Of a stretch of 64,000 bases of DNA, positions 16,379 through 24,721 are shown in pieces; the stretch's first letter is position 1; every line of letters begins with the position of its first letter. The stretch comes from Candidatus Acetothermia bacterium. GTDB taxonomy: Bacteria; Bipolaricaulota; Bipolaricaulia; RBG-16-55-9; JANLFV01. Location of the stretch: the NCBI GenBank assembly GCA_024653345.1, contig JANLFV010000005.1, positions 1-64,000 of the forward strand. The letters run 5' to 3'. The translations under genes and the position numbers were made by a program. The notes under the pieces were generated by a model. That model saw nothing but the letters and a program-made list of their open reading frames with translations. It had not been told where the DNA came from and did not search any database.

Positions 16379-17152
16379 CTACCAGCGGCCGCCGGCCCCG
16401 CCGCCCCCGGCGTGCCCCCCGCCGAACCCGCCGAAGCCCCGCCCGCCAAAACCCCCGCCGATCCGCCCGCCTCCCCCCGAGCCGGTCCCCCCGGACCAGA
16501 AGATCCAGGGGAAGGGCGAGGGTCGGCCGATGCTCCGCCGGCGGGAGAACAGCCAGTAGAGGATGATGAAGATGATCACGAGCACGATCAGGGCGCTCTT
16601 CAGGTTCGCCCCGGGGCCCTCCCCCAGGCCCTCGCCTGGGGCGAGGCCGGTCAGCTCGACCCCCGCGTCCTGGGCGATGATCGCCGCGAAGGCCTCTACC
16701 CCCCTCCTGATCCCCCCGGAGTAGTCCTCAAGCTTGAAGTAGGGCAGGATGTCCCTGTCGCGGACCTCGCCGACCTTCCCGTCGGGCAGGATCCCCTCAA
16801 GGCCGTAGCCGGTGAAGATGTGCATCGCCCGGTCCTCGGTGGCCGCGACGATCAGCAGCCCGTTGTCCTTCCCCTCCGCCCCGATCTTCCACCGGTCGAA
16901 GACCGCCATCCCGTAGTCGAAGATGTCCAAGGGAGAGGTCGTCTTGACGGTGAGGACCGCGATCTCGGCGGTCGTCTTCTCCTCCAGCTCCCTCAGGAGG
17001 CCATTCAGATACGCTTCGACCGGCTCCTCGATCACCCCGGCGTAGTCCGAGATGTAGTCGATCGGCTCCGGGATGGCGGCTTCCTGGGGAGAGCCGAGGA
17101 GCGGGAGGAAGAGGATGAGCGCTCCGATGATCAGGGCCATTCTGCAGCGCAT
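16379..17152 (-). CDS. TPM-domain membrane protein with glycine-rich tail (YgcG-like)
   Basis: The product is 257 residues with an N-terminal signal (LIIGALILFLPLLG) and then a TPM domain: IDYISDYAGVIEEP, TTAEIAVLTVKTTSP, KDNGLLIVAATEDRAMHIFTG and a DRDILPYFKLEDYSGGI motif. A transmembrane helix (ALIVLVIIFIILYWLF) and a Gly/Phe-rich tail ending GGHAGGGGAGGRW follow; this tail is the usual ending of YgcG-type proteins. TPM domains of other organisms are phosphatases or photosystem-repair factors. The start is two bases after the stop of the upstream gene. Confidence 0.9.
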   Translation of the reverse strand: MRCRMALIIGALILFLPLLGSPQEAAIPEPIDYISDYAGVIEEPVEAYLNGLLRELEEKTTAEIAVLTVKTTSPLDIFDYGMAVFDRWKIGAEGKDNGLLIVAATEDRAMHIFTGYGLEGILPDGKVGEVRDRDILPYFKLEDYSGGIRRGVEAFAAIIAQDAGVELTGLAPGEGLGEGPGANLKSALIVLVIIFIILYWLFSRRRSIGRPSPFPWIFWSGGTGSGGGGRIGGGFGGRGFGGFGGGHAGGGGAGGRW

Positions 17153-17154
17153 CT

Positions 17155-17898
17155 CTAGCCCTCTCCCCTGAAGAGGTGGTCGGCAGCCCGGGCGAGCTGG
17201 CGGACCTCGAGGAGATAACGCGAGAAGAGCCCGTTCAGCTCCGCGCGCCCGAAGCTGCGCAGCCCGAGCTTCAGTTGATAGGCTTGGCGGAAGGCGTCCA
17301 ACTCCAGGCCGAAGGCCGCCTCGACCTGGGCCAGGATCTCGAGGAACTCGCGCGGCGGGATCGGGAAGCCCTTGAGCCGAAGGAGGGTCGAGAGCACGGC
17401 CGCGAAGGGGCTGAGGGAGCCGATGAGGACCCGCCGGAGTTGGCGCGTATCACCAGCGGCCTCGAGATAGGCCCGCCGGAGTTGCAACCACTTCCCCTTC
17501 AGCTCCTGCTCGCACTGGAGGCGGAGGTTCTCCCGGGGGACCTCCAGCCGCGCGAGGGGGTCCTCCTCGCCCCACAGGAGGCGGTGCTGCTCCTGCATCT
17601 CCAGGAACTCGATGGGGAAGGAGTCCAGCGAGCTTCGGATATACTCCGGATCGAGGAAGAGCGGGCTGAGCCGGCTCTTCTGCCACCTCCTCATCCACCT
17701 GCCGGCCTTGGCCAGCTGAGGGGGCCCGACCTCCCGGAGGACGACCAACAGGTTCAGATCCGAGACTCCGGAGATCCACTCCGGCCCGACGGCGCTCCCG
17801 TATAAGACTACCGCGAGCAGATCATCGCCGTAGAGGTCCCGGACCTCGCGAACGAAGCCCTCGAGAAGCCCCTGAGTCCGCGGATCGAGCTCGGCCAT
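17155..17898 (-). CDS. Nucleotidyltransferase-fold protein, first gene of the VWA operon
   Basis: The 247-residue product has an N-terminal nucleotidyltransferase core: VVLYGSAVGPEW then GVSDLNLLVVL, the GS...(S)DxN pattern in which the second acidic residue is Asn. This suggests weakened or altered catalysis. The remaining helices carry no known domain. ATG 17898 is chosen because a consensus promoter ends only nine bases before it, so the mRNA would be almost leaderless, and there is no SD. An open frame extends to 18000 but lies upstream of the predicted transcript start. Substrate unknown. Confidence 0.75.
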   Translation of the reverse strand: MAELDPRTQGLLEGFVREVRDLYGDDLLAVVLYGSAVGPEWISGVSDLNLLVVLREVGPPQLAKAGRWMRRWQKSRLSPLFLDPEYIRSSLDSFPIEFLEMQEQHRLLWGEEDPLARLEVPRENLRLQCEQELKGKWLQLRRAYLEAAGDTRQLRRVLIGSLSPFAAVLSTLLRLKGFPIPPREFLEILAQVEAAFGLELDAFRQAYQLKLGLRSFGRAELNGLFSRYLLEVRQLARAADHLFRGEG

Positions 17899-17907
17899 CT
17901 CAATGAG

Positions 17908-17936
17908 CTTATACTGAATGGCTTGCGCCCTGTCAA
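17908..17936 (-). promoter_or_regulatory. Promoter for the nine-gene VWA/MoxR operon
   Basis: TTGACA (17936-17931), a 17-base spacer and TATAAG (17913-17908). Only nine bases separate the -10 from the ATG at 17898, so transcription should start at or next to the start codon. Confidence 0.78.
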
Positions 17937-18032
17937 AGGCGGGGAGCGGACGGCTGAGCGTGAGACATGCCTCGTCAACTGCCCTAAGCGATAGCGACAT
18001 AAAAGCGATGGCCGATGCCCCTCGTCCTGCAC

Positions 18033-18061
18033 TTGACTTTCTCCGCAGTTGAGATTATACT
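18033..18061 (+). promoter_or_regulatory. Promoter for the LTD/dockerin surface-protein operon
   Basis: TTGACT (18033-18038), a 17-base spacer and TATACT (18056-18061). The mRNA would have a leader of roughly 125 bases. Confidence 0.72.
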
Positions 18062-18089
18062 CTTGGTCGAGATCAACTAGCCGGAGGTG

Positions 18090-18176
18090 ATGGTCGGTAA
18101 ACCTCTGAGTTGCCCATCCGCGCTATTCCTCTGCTCAGGGACTGATTCGCTTGCCTTCATCGCCTCGGATGGATGA
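18090..18176 (+). CDS. Possible 28-codon leader ORF
   Basis: ATG 18090 follows GGAGGTG with very short spacing and reads 28 codons to TGA at 18174-18176, inside the leader of the next gene. No similarity is recognised. It may be chance, or a leader peptide that affects translation of the surface-protein gene. Confidence 0.2.
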   Translation: MVGKPLSCPSALFLCSGTDSLAFIASDG

Positions 18177-18195
18177 GGCAGAGAGAGGGATCAGG

Positions 18196-20607
18196 ATGGG
18201 CTCGAAGGTGGTTGGGGCATCAAGGGGAGGTTTCGCTCTAAGAGCCGCAACGATCATCTTGCTCCTCGGCGGCGCTGTCCATGGCAGCAGTCCACATCTC
18301 CTTGCAGCTGGCCCGCGCGATGTGGTGATCAACGAGGTCGCCTGGATGGGGACGGCCGCGAGCACTTATGACGAGTGGATTGAGCTTTACAACAACACCG
18401 ATCACGACATCGACCTCACCGGCTGGGAGCTTGAAGCTGCCGACGGGACCCCAAGCATTACGCTCTCCGGTATCATCCCCGCCAAGGGCTACTTCTTGCT
18501 CGAACGGACGGATGACAACACCGTGAGCGATATCTCCGCCGATCAAATATACGGGAATGACGGAACTACTTGGGCGCTCAAGAATGATGGCGAGGCCCTC
18601 TTCTTGAGAGACTCCTTCGACAATGTCATTGACACTGCCAACGGCGATGGGGGCAAGTGGCCCGCGGGCACGGCCGCGGGCGGCACTCCTCCCTATGCCA
18701 CGATGGAGCGGATCGATCCCCTCGCGCCGGACTCCGACTCGAACTGGGCCACGAACGACGGCGTCCACCGGAACGGCCATGATGCCAAGGGAGACCCGAT
18801 CAATGGGACCCCCAAGGCTCTCAACTCGGCCTCGATCGTCAACCATCCTCCCACCTGCAGCGATGTTAGCATCACCATCGACGAGGATAGCTCGGTAGAG
18901 ATCGATCTAGCCTTGCACTGCGCCGATCCCGACGGCGATCCCCTGAGCGGCTCGTTCGTGAGCGACCCTGCCCATGGCACCGCCCGGTTCTTGAGCCCGA
19001 CCATTCGCTACACCCCCGAGGAGAACTTCTCGGGCGGCGATTCCTTCACCTTCAGGGTGAGCGACGGGCGGCTCGAGAGCAACACCGCCTCGGCCAACAT
19101 CTTCGTCAACGAGGTGAATGATGACCCCATCGCCGATGCCGGGCCGGATCAGACCGTGGATGTCGGCTCCATCGTCCAGCTCGACGGCTCCGCCTCCGCT
19201 GACCCCGATGGCGATGAGCTGAGCTACACCTGGTCTCTTGTCTCTAGACCGGCCGGGAGCGCTGCGGTGCTGTCGGACCCCGCGATCGTCGACCCTACCT
19301 TCATCGCCGACCTCGCCGGGGTCTATATTGCAGCGCTCACGGTTGAGGACGGTCGCGGGGGGAGGGCCTCAGATCAGGTGACGATCACGGCTCTAGCGAA
19401 CGAGCCCCCGGCGGCCGACTTCTCATATTCTCCCGAGCTTCCCACCACCTGCGAGGTGGTCCAATTCGTCGATAGCTCACAAGATCCCGATGGGACGATC
19501 GCCGCCTGGGAGTGGGATTTCGGCGACGGTGCTGACTCCACTGACCAGAGCCCGCCTCATCGCTACCTCGAGCCCGGAGCCTACACGGTGACCCTCACTG
19601 TGACCGACGATCGGGGTGCTACCGGAACTGCTTCCGAGGGGATCGAGGTCTGGCTCCGCGAGGGGGATGCGGACAACGACTGCCAGCGGACCGTCAAGGA
19701 CGCCATCCTGGCGGCGAAGTCTGCCCTCGGCCTGCTCGCACTGACTGAGTATCAAGAAAAGGCCGCCGATGTGGTCCCACCGTGCGGGACGATCGATGTC
19801 CGAGATGTAGTGAGGATCGCCGAAGTGGCCCTGGGGATCAAAGACGAGAGTATCTTCACCTGCGATGGAGGCCAGGGCCTGGGAAGCGTGAGCTTACGGA
19901 AGCCTCAGAGCCTCGGGCCGGCCGAGCTTCGCATCGGCACTAGGGAACTCCTCCCCGGCGAAAGGGCCACCCTCACGATCTTTTCCAGCGCGGCCCTCTT
20001 GGGGCTCCAGGCCGGCCCGGAAGGGGGCCTCTCCTTCGATCCCAAGGTGATCCAGATTAGAGCAGTTCGGGGCGTCCCGCCATACGAGGTGCTCGCGAGC
20101 GAGGTCGATAACGGGGCGGGCCGAGCCAAGTTCATCGCGATCGCCCTGGGGGAGCCCGAGGGCGGCGAGCTCGTCGAGTTGGAGGTCGAGGCCATCGGGC
20201 GAGAGGGCGAGAGCACCCTGATCGGGCTCACACCGGACATGGCCATCGATGCCGAGGGGAACGGACTTAGGCTCGAGGCCGTCGCAGCCCGGCTGACGGT
20301 AGGCCGGCCGGGGCCGCTCAAGGTCGAGCGCGTTCGGGCCTTCCCCAATCCGGCCCGAAGCAGGGAGGTGAGGTTCATCGCCGAAGGCCAGGGGATCAAA
20401 GAGGTCGAGGTCCGGGTCTACGACCTCTCCGGCCGGGAGGTCTTCAATAGCGGCTGGGTCGCGGGCCCGACCTTCGAGTGGAACCTCATGGGCAACCGAG
20501 GGCGGCTGGTGGCGAGCGGGGTCTACCTCTACATTCTGGCCATCCGCGGCTTCGGCAGGGATGAGCTGGTCCAAAGCGGGCTAAAGAAGCTGGTGATCCT
20601 CCGATGA
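18196..20607 (+). CDS. Secreted multidomain protein: LTD, cadherin-like, PKD, dockerin-like, cohesin-like
   Basis: ATG 18196 is preceded by GAGAGAGG and opens a signal peptide (AATIILLLGGAVHG). Domains by residue: lamin-tail domain about 40-210 (DVVINEVAWMG, DEWIELYNN, GYFLLERTDD); cadherin/Ig-like repeat 215-305 (RYTPEENFSGGDSFTF); two PKD-type domains 309-485 (DAGPDQTVDVG, WEWDFGDGADSTDQSP); dockerin-like pair of calcium loops 489-550 (EGDADNDCQRTVKDAILA and GTIDVRDVVRIAEVALG); cohesin-like beta domain 575-700; and a C-terminal FlgD-like/sorting-type domain (FPNPARSREVRF, ASGVYLYILAIRG). It is probably a cell-surface or extracellular structural protein. The next gene encodes a related cohesin-like lipoprotein. 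Confidence 0.88.
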   Translation: MGSKVVGASRGGFALRAATIILLLGGAVHGSSPHLLAAGPRDVVINEVAWMGTAASTYDEWIELYNNTDHDIDLTGWELEAADGTPSITLSGIIPAKGYFLLERTDDNTVSDISADQIYGNDGTTWALKNDGEALFLRDSFDNVIDTANGDGGKWPAGTAAGGTPPYATMERIDPLAPDSDSNWATNDGVHRNGHDAKGDPINGTPKALNSASIVNHPPTCSDVSITIDEDSSVEIDLALHCADPDGDPLSGSFVSDPAHGTARFLSPTIRYTPEENFSGGDSFTFRVSDGRLESNTASANIFVNEVNDDPIADAGPDQTVDVGSIVQLDGSASADPDGDELSYTWSLVSRPAGSAAVLSDPAIVDPTFIADLAGVYIAALTVEDGRGGRASDQVTITALANEPPAADFSYSPELPTTCEVVQFVDSSQDPDGTIAAWEWDFGDGADSTDQSPPHRYLEPGAYTVTLTVTDDRGATGTASEGIEVWLREGDADNDCQRTVKDAILAAKSALGLLALTEYQEKAADVVPPCGTIDVRDVVRIAEVALGIKDESIFTCDGGQGLGSVSLRKPQSLGPAELRIGTRELLPGERATLTIFSSAALLGLQAGPEGGLSFDPKVIQIRAVRGVPPYEVLASEVDNGAGRAKFIAIALGEPEGGELVELEVEAIGREGESTLIGLTPDMAIDAEGNGLRLEAVAARLTVGRPGPLKVERVRAFPNPARSREVRFIAEGQGIKEVEVRVYDLSGREVFNSGWVAGPTFEWNLMGNRGRLVASGVYLYILAIRGFGRDELVQSGLKKLVILR

Positions 20608-21110
20608 GCGGGCTGAAGGCGATCCTGGGCGGGCTCCTCTTGGCCACGATGGCCGCCTTTCTCAGCGCCTGCGTCGCCGGAGTGGCCTACGGCCCGAGCG
20701 TGGTCGTGGGTAGCCTTGCGCTTCCGCCGGGCGGGACCGGGCAGGTCGTGATAAGCGTCTTCGGGCTCAATGACCTCCAGGGCCTCCAGGTCGGGCCGCA
20801 AGGGCGGTTCACCTTCGACCAGAAGGTGGTCCAGTTAAAAGCGATTGAAGGGCTCAACGGCTTTGTGGTCTTCGCCAGCAAGATCGATAATGCCGGGGGC
20901 TGGGCCTCTTTCCTTGTGGCCTTTCCCGGCGGGAGCCGGGGCGAGGACGGGGTGGTCCAGCTCGAGCTTGAGGCCGTCGGGACACTCGGATCAAGCTCGA
21001 CGCTCGCGATCACCTCGATCGATGTCCTGGCCGACAGCCGAGGGAACGATATCACCAACTACGAGATCATCAACGGGAGGGCCATCATTTCCCCGGGCAT
21101 TGGACCCTGA
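20604..21110 (+). CDS. Cohesin-like-domain lipoprotein
   Basis: The start overlaps the previous stop (ATGA). The product is 168 residues: a lipoprotein signal with LSACV (Cys near residue 23) and one beta domain with LQGLQVGPQGRFTFDQKVVQLKAI and NAGGWASFLVAFP. This domain is clearly similar to residues 575-700 of the upstream protein and to cohesin domains, which bind dockerins. A lipid-anchored cohesin next to a dockerin-bearing secreted protein suggests a surface docking pair; binding itself is inferred. The 3' end overlaps convergent pckA by 26 bases. Confidence 0.8.
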   Translation: MSGLKAILGGLLLATMAAFLSACVAGVAYGPSVVVGSLALPPGGTGQVVISVFGLNDLQGLQVGPQGRFTFDQKVVQLKAIEGLNGFVVFASKIDNAGGWASFLVAFPGGSRGEDGVVQLELEAVGTLGSSSTLAITSIDVLADSRGNDITNYEIINGRAIISPGIGP

Positions 21111-22731
21111 TCCGGGGGTCGAGCCCCTTGTCCCCGTAGGCCCGATCGAAGTGGGCTGCGAACTCCGCGGCCAATTTGGCCGCCCGGCGGTCGTATTCCC
21201 CCTTATCTTGCCAGGTATTCCTGCGATTGAGGATTTCGCTAGGGACCCCGGGGCAGCTTTGGGGGACCCAGAGGTGGAAGAGCTTGTCCTCTTCGTAATC
21301 GGTCTCTTCTAAAGCCCCGTTCAAGGCCGCGCGGACCATCGCCCTGGTGAGGCGGATGTCCAGCCTCCTCCCGATGCCGTAAGGCCCGCCGCTCCAGCCG
21401 GTGTTGACCAGGTAGACCCTTGTCCCGTGCTCTTCCAGCTTCTCCCCGAGCATCCGGGCGTAGACCTCGGGCTTGCGGGGCATGAACGGCTCGCCGAAGA
21501 ACCGGGAGAAGGTCGACTGCGGCTCGATCACCCCGGTCTCGGTCCCCGCGAGCTTGCTCGTATAGCCCATGAGGAACCAGAGCATCGCCTGGTCCTTAGT
21601 GAGCCTGGCGATCGGCGGGAGGACCCCATTAGCGTCGGCGGTGAGGAAGAGGATCGTCCGCGGGTGGCCTCCTTGGGCCGAGGGCTTGATGTTCTTGAGG
21701 AAGGTCAAGGGGTAGGAGCCCCTCGAGTTGGGGGTGAGCCGACTATCATGGAAGTCGAACTCACCGTCAGGATAGATCATGGCATTCTCGACGATCGCCC
21801 CATGCTCGAGGTAGTGGGCCTTGTGCATGATGGCGTTATAGATCTCCGGCTCCTTGTTGGGGTCGAGGTCGATCAGCTTGGCGTAGCAGCCGCTCTCGAA
21901 GTTCGCCACCCCGTTCGGCCCCCAGCCGTGCTCGTCGTCCCCGAGCAGGGCCCGCTCCGGGTCGGCTGATAGAGAGGTCTTCCCCGTCCCGGAGAGGCCG
22001 AGGAAGAGGGCCACATCCCCTTGTGGGCCCTCGTTGGCCGCGCAATGCAAGGGCAAGATCCCCTCCGGCGGGAGGAGGTAGTTCATCACGGTGAAGACTA
22101 GCTTCTTGACGGAGCCGCAGTAGGCCGAGCCGAAGACCACCCCGATCAGGCGGTCGAAGTCCATGGCGATCACCATCCTCGAGGCCTTCCCCGTAGCCGG
22201 GTCGGTCCGGAGCCGGCCCTTATACCTTTCGGGATCGAGCTTATCGTATGGGAGGGCCAGGATGGTGAGGGGCCTCCCGGCGAAGGTGCTCCTCCCAAGG
22301 TCTGGCGGGACCGGGCGGAACATGTTGTCCGTAAACAACGCCGTGAGGGCCCGGTCAGTGATAGTCCTCACCGGGAGGGCATAGGAGCTATCGGCCCCCA
22401 CGACCCGCTCGGTGAGGTAGAGCCTCGGCTTGGCCCGGAGCGCCTCGAGTGCGTCCTCGAGGATCATCGCGAAGGTCTCCTCGTCCAGGGGGAGGTTGTT
22501 CGGGGAGGTCCAGTCGATCTCGCCCGCGCTCGCCTCATGCCTCACGATCACCGTATCCTTCGGCGAGCGGCCGGTCGACTCCGGCGGGGTCCAGGTGGCC
22601 AGTGCCCCGCTCTGGCTCACGAGCGCCTCCCGCCGCTCGACCGCCTCCTCGATCAGCCGCCCGCGGGAGGGGTTGGACCGGACTTCCCTGTGGCTCTGCA
22701 ATAGCCTCTCTAGCTCTCTGGTGAACTCCAT
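21085..22731 (-). CDS. pckA: Phosphoenolpyruvate carboxykinase (ATP)
   Basis: At 548 residues the length is normal for the ATP-dependent enzyme, which interconverts oxaloacetate and PEP with ATP. Visible signatures are the P-loop GLSGTGKTSLSADP near residue 249, DDEHGWGPNGVANFESGCYAK, VVFGSAYCG, GYTSKLAGTETG with the metal/substrate segment PFMPR, and TGWSGGPYGIG. It sits alone, divergent from an opine dehydrogenase remnant. Its promoter leaves only ten bases between the -10 and the ATG and there is no SD, so the mRNA is probably near-leaderless. Confidence 0.97.
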   Translation of the reverse strand: MEFTRELERLLQSHREVRSNPSRGRLIEEAVERREALVSQSGALATWTPPESTGRSPKDTVIVRHEASAGEIDWTSPNNLPLDEETFAMILEDALEALRAKPRLYLTERVVGADSSYALPVRTITDRALTALFTDNMFRPVPPDLGRSTFAGRPLTILALPYDKLDPERYKGRLRTDPATGKASRMVIAMDFDRLIGVVFGSAYCGSVKKLVFTVMNYLLPPEGILPLHCAANEGPQGDVALFLGLSGTGKTSLSADPERALLGDDEHGWGPNGVANFESGCYAKLIDLDPNKEPEIYNAIMHKAHYLEHGAIVENAMIYPDGEFDFHDSRLTPNSRGSYPLTFLKNIKPSAQGGHPRTILFLTADANGVLPPIARLTKDQAMLWFLMGYTSKLAGTETGVIEPQSTFSRFFGEPFMPRKPEVYARMLGEKLEEHGTRVYLVNTGWSGGPYGIGRRLDIRLTRAMVRAALNGALEETDYEEDKLFHLWVPQSCPGVPSEILNRRNTWQDKGEYDRRAAKLAAEFAAHFDRAYGDKGLDPRIRVQCPGK

Positions 22732-22741
22732 CGCGGCTCAC

Positions 22742-22771
22742 ACTATAGCAGTGGAACCGGGAAGCGGACAA
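22742..22771 (-). promoter_or_regulatory. Promoter for pckA
   Basis: TTGTCC (22771-22766), an 18-base spacer and TATAGT (22747-22742), ten bases before the pckA ATG. Confidence 0.62.
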
Positions 22772-22787
22772 GCTCAACGGCTCCACA

Positions 22788-22816
22788 TTGCACCGGCGCA
22801 ACTGAGCTGCTAGAAT
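22788..22816 (+). promoter_or_regulatory. Promoter upstream of the opine dehydrogenase remnant
   Basis: TTGCAC (22788-22793), a 17-base spacer and TAGAAT (22811-22816). It now probably drives mscS through the remnant. Confidence 0.65.
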
Positions 22817-22895
22817 TAGTTTGTTACCCCAGTCCAGATCACCTAACCGCGCTCCGTGAGGCTCGCGGCGCAGGGCTCTCTCAAGGGGGGATGGA

Positions 22896-23117
22896 ATGCT
22901 AGTCGACAACAACACCGGGTTAGAGGGGCGGAGGCCGTCGTTCTGTGTCCTGGGCGCTGGCCCCGGCGGGCTGGCGATGGCCGGCCATCTAGCCCTGATG
23001 GGCTTTGGGGTCAATCTCTACAATCGAACGGAGGAGCGGCTCTGGCCGGTCCAGCAGCGTGGGGGGATCGAGCTCATCGGCGAGGTCGAGGGCTTCGAGA
23101 GGATCGGAGGGGGGTGA
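22896..23117 (+). pseudogene. NAD(P)-dependent opine dehydrogenase, N-terminal remnant
   Basis: The 73-residue frame encodes only the start of a Rossmann domain: FCVLGAGPGGLAMAGHLALM then LYNRTEERLWPVQQRGGIEL, as found at the N-terminus of octopine/nopaline-type dehydrogenases (about 360 residues). It ends at TGA six bases before the mscS ATG. No continuation in another frame is visible, so about 280 codons have been deleted. GGGGGG precedes the ATG. Confidence 0.75.
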
Positions 23118-23122
23118 CCCAA

Positions 23123-24169
23123 ATGGCAGGGGTCGTGAGAGACCTGGGCTTGCTTTTCATCCTCCTGGCCGCGGTGGTCCTGGGGAGCTATCTCATCCGG
23201 CTCTTCTGGGACCAGGTCCTGAAGCGGATCGCCCGGAGGACGCGGACGAAGCTCGACACCATGATCATCGAGGCCACGGAGCGGCCGGCCTTCCTCCTCG
23301 TCTTGCTCGGCGGGTTCTACCTGGTCTTCCAGAGGTTCAGCACCCATCCGGCCCTCGCCGGGACCCCCTGGCTCAAAGTCATCAACGGGGTCTTCTTCGT
23401 GGCCGCAGCGATCGCCTTCACTCGGTTCCTCTATGCCCTGATCAAGGCGATCTTGGACTGGTATCTCGCCGAGGTGGCCGTCCGGACCGAGACGAGAGTC
23501 GATGAGGAGTTCATCCCCCTCTTCGCCCGGCTCCTCAAGGTCATCCTCTACTTCATCGCCATCACCGTCATCCTCGGCTACTTTAAGGTCAACCTCACGG
23601 GGTTCATCGCTACAGCAGGGGTGGCCTCGCTGGCGCTCGCGCTCGCGGCCCAGGAGACGATCGCGAACTGGATCTCCGGGTTCGCCATCATGGTCGACCG
23701 GCCCTTCAAGGTCGGGGACCGGATCGAGCTACCCGACGGCCAGATCGGGGATGTCTACGAGATCGGCCTCCGCTCCACGAGGATCCGCACATTCGATAAC
23801 AACCTCCTCATCGTCCCCAACACGGAGATGGCCAAGTCCAGGGTCCTCAACTTCCGCTACCCTAGCCCTCAGGCCAGGATCGCCCAGACGATCGGCGTGG
23901 CCTACGGGAGCGACTTAGATAAAGTGAAACGGGTCTTGCTGGAGATCTGTGCCAATCATCCCGATGTCCTGAAGGAGCCCCCGCCTGGGGTCTACTTCAC
24001 CGAGTTCGGCGAGTCCGCCCTCAAGCTCTTCCTCTCCTGCTGGGTGGCCGCCTACCGCGACCTCTTCCGAGTCCAGGACGAGCTGAACATGGAGATCAAG
24101 CGGCGGTTCGAGCAGGAGGGGATCGAGATCCCCTTCCCCAAGAGGGATGTTCGTATCAGGAGGGAGTAG
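23123..24169 (+). CDS. mscS: MscS-family mechanosensitive channel
   Basis: The 348-residue product starts at ATG 23123, about eight bases after GGAGGGGGG; an upstream open frame to 22856 is an artefact of the remnant gene. Several transmembrane helices (LGLLFILLAAVVLGSYLI, PAFLLVLLGGFYLVF, VILYFIAITVILGYF) precede the pore helix GFIATAGVASLALALAAQETIANW. The MscS beta domain follows with DRPFKVGDRIELPDGQIGDV and the NTEMAKSRVLNF motif. It gates in response to membrane tension and protects the cell in osmotic downshift. Confidence 0.93.
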   Translation: MAGVVRDLGLLFILLAAVVLGSYLIRLFWDQVLKRIARRTRTKLDTMIIEATERPAFLLVLLGGFYLVFQRFSTHPALAGTPWLKVINGVFFVAAAIAFTRFLYALIKAILDWYLAEVAVRTETRVDEEFIPLFARLLKVILYFIAITVILGYFKVNLTGFIATAGVASLALALAAQETIANWISGFAIMVDRPFKVGDRIELPDGQIGDVYEIGLRSTRIRTFDNNLLIVPNTEMAKSRVLNFRYPSPQARIAQTIGVAYGSDLDKVKRVLLEICANHPDVLKEPPPGVYFTEFGESALKLFLSCWVAAYRDLFRVQDELNMEIKRRFEQEGIEIPFPKRDVRIRRE

Positions 24170-24331
24170 ATGGGCGGCATGGTCAGGTCCAGTAGGCCAG
24201 GCCGCAGTTGGTAGTGGAGGCTATGCCCGAACAGGTCGGCATTGCGAGCCGGGACGGCGCCGACTCTGGAGCGCTAGGATTCCGGCAAGGGCCCATGACC
24301 TTAGCGGAAGCTGAAGCCTCAAGGAGGCATG

Positions 24332-24631
24332 ATGGAGAGAACGGTAGCTCTACTGCAGCGGCTCTACTGGGCGATTCTGGCGGCTATCGTCGTCTTGTTC
24401 AGCCTGATCAACCTCGATCTTCTCAGGTCGGTAGTGAAGGTCGATCTCCTCTTCGGGAAGTTCGCCGTTCAAGCCGTCTGGTTCTTGGCCTTCGTCTTGG
24501 TCGCCTTCCTCCTCCAGATCCTCATCTCTCGCTCGCTGCTCGCTCTCGTCAGGGCCAAGCTCGAGAAGCTGAACCGGGAGTTGGCGGCGCTCCGGACCCC
24601 TCCCTCTGGAGAGGAGGAGAGGCGGGGCTGA
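24332..24631 (+). CDS. LapA-like (DUF1049-type) small membrane protein
   Basis: A 99-residue protein with two transmembrane helices (LYWAILAAIVVLFSLINL and AVWFLAFVLVAFLLQILI) followed by a charged helix LVRAKLEKLNRELAALR. This is the LapA/DUF1049 layout, thought to act in envelope assembly. The second of two tandem ATGs is chosen, four bases after AGGAGG. No partner gene is adjacent. Confidence 0.6.
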   Translation: MERTVALLQRLYWAILAAIVVLFSLINLDLLRSVVKVDLLFGKFAVQAVWFLAFVLVAFLLQILISRSLLALVRAKLEKLNRELAALRTPPSGEEERRG

Positions 24632-24642
24632 GCCGGCCCTCC

Positions 24643-24671
24643 TTGACGGCCATTGGGCGTTTTGCTATGAT
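24643..24671 (+). promoter_or_regulatory. Promoter for rpsT-secF-recJ
   Basis: TTGACG (24643-24648), a 17-base spacer and TATGAT (24666-24671). The leader before rpsT is about 45 bases. Confidence 0.75.
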
Positions 24672-24721
24672 CCATAGAGTTTGGCCTGGAATGATCATCA
24701 AGGATACGGAGGTGATCGAGC

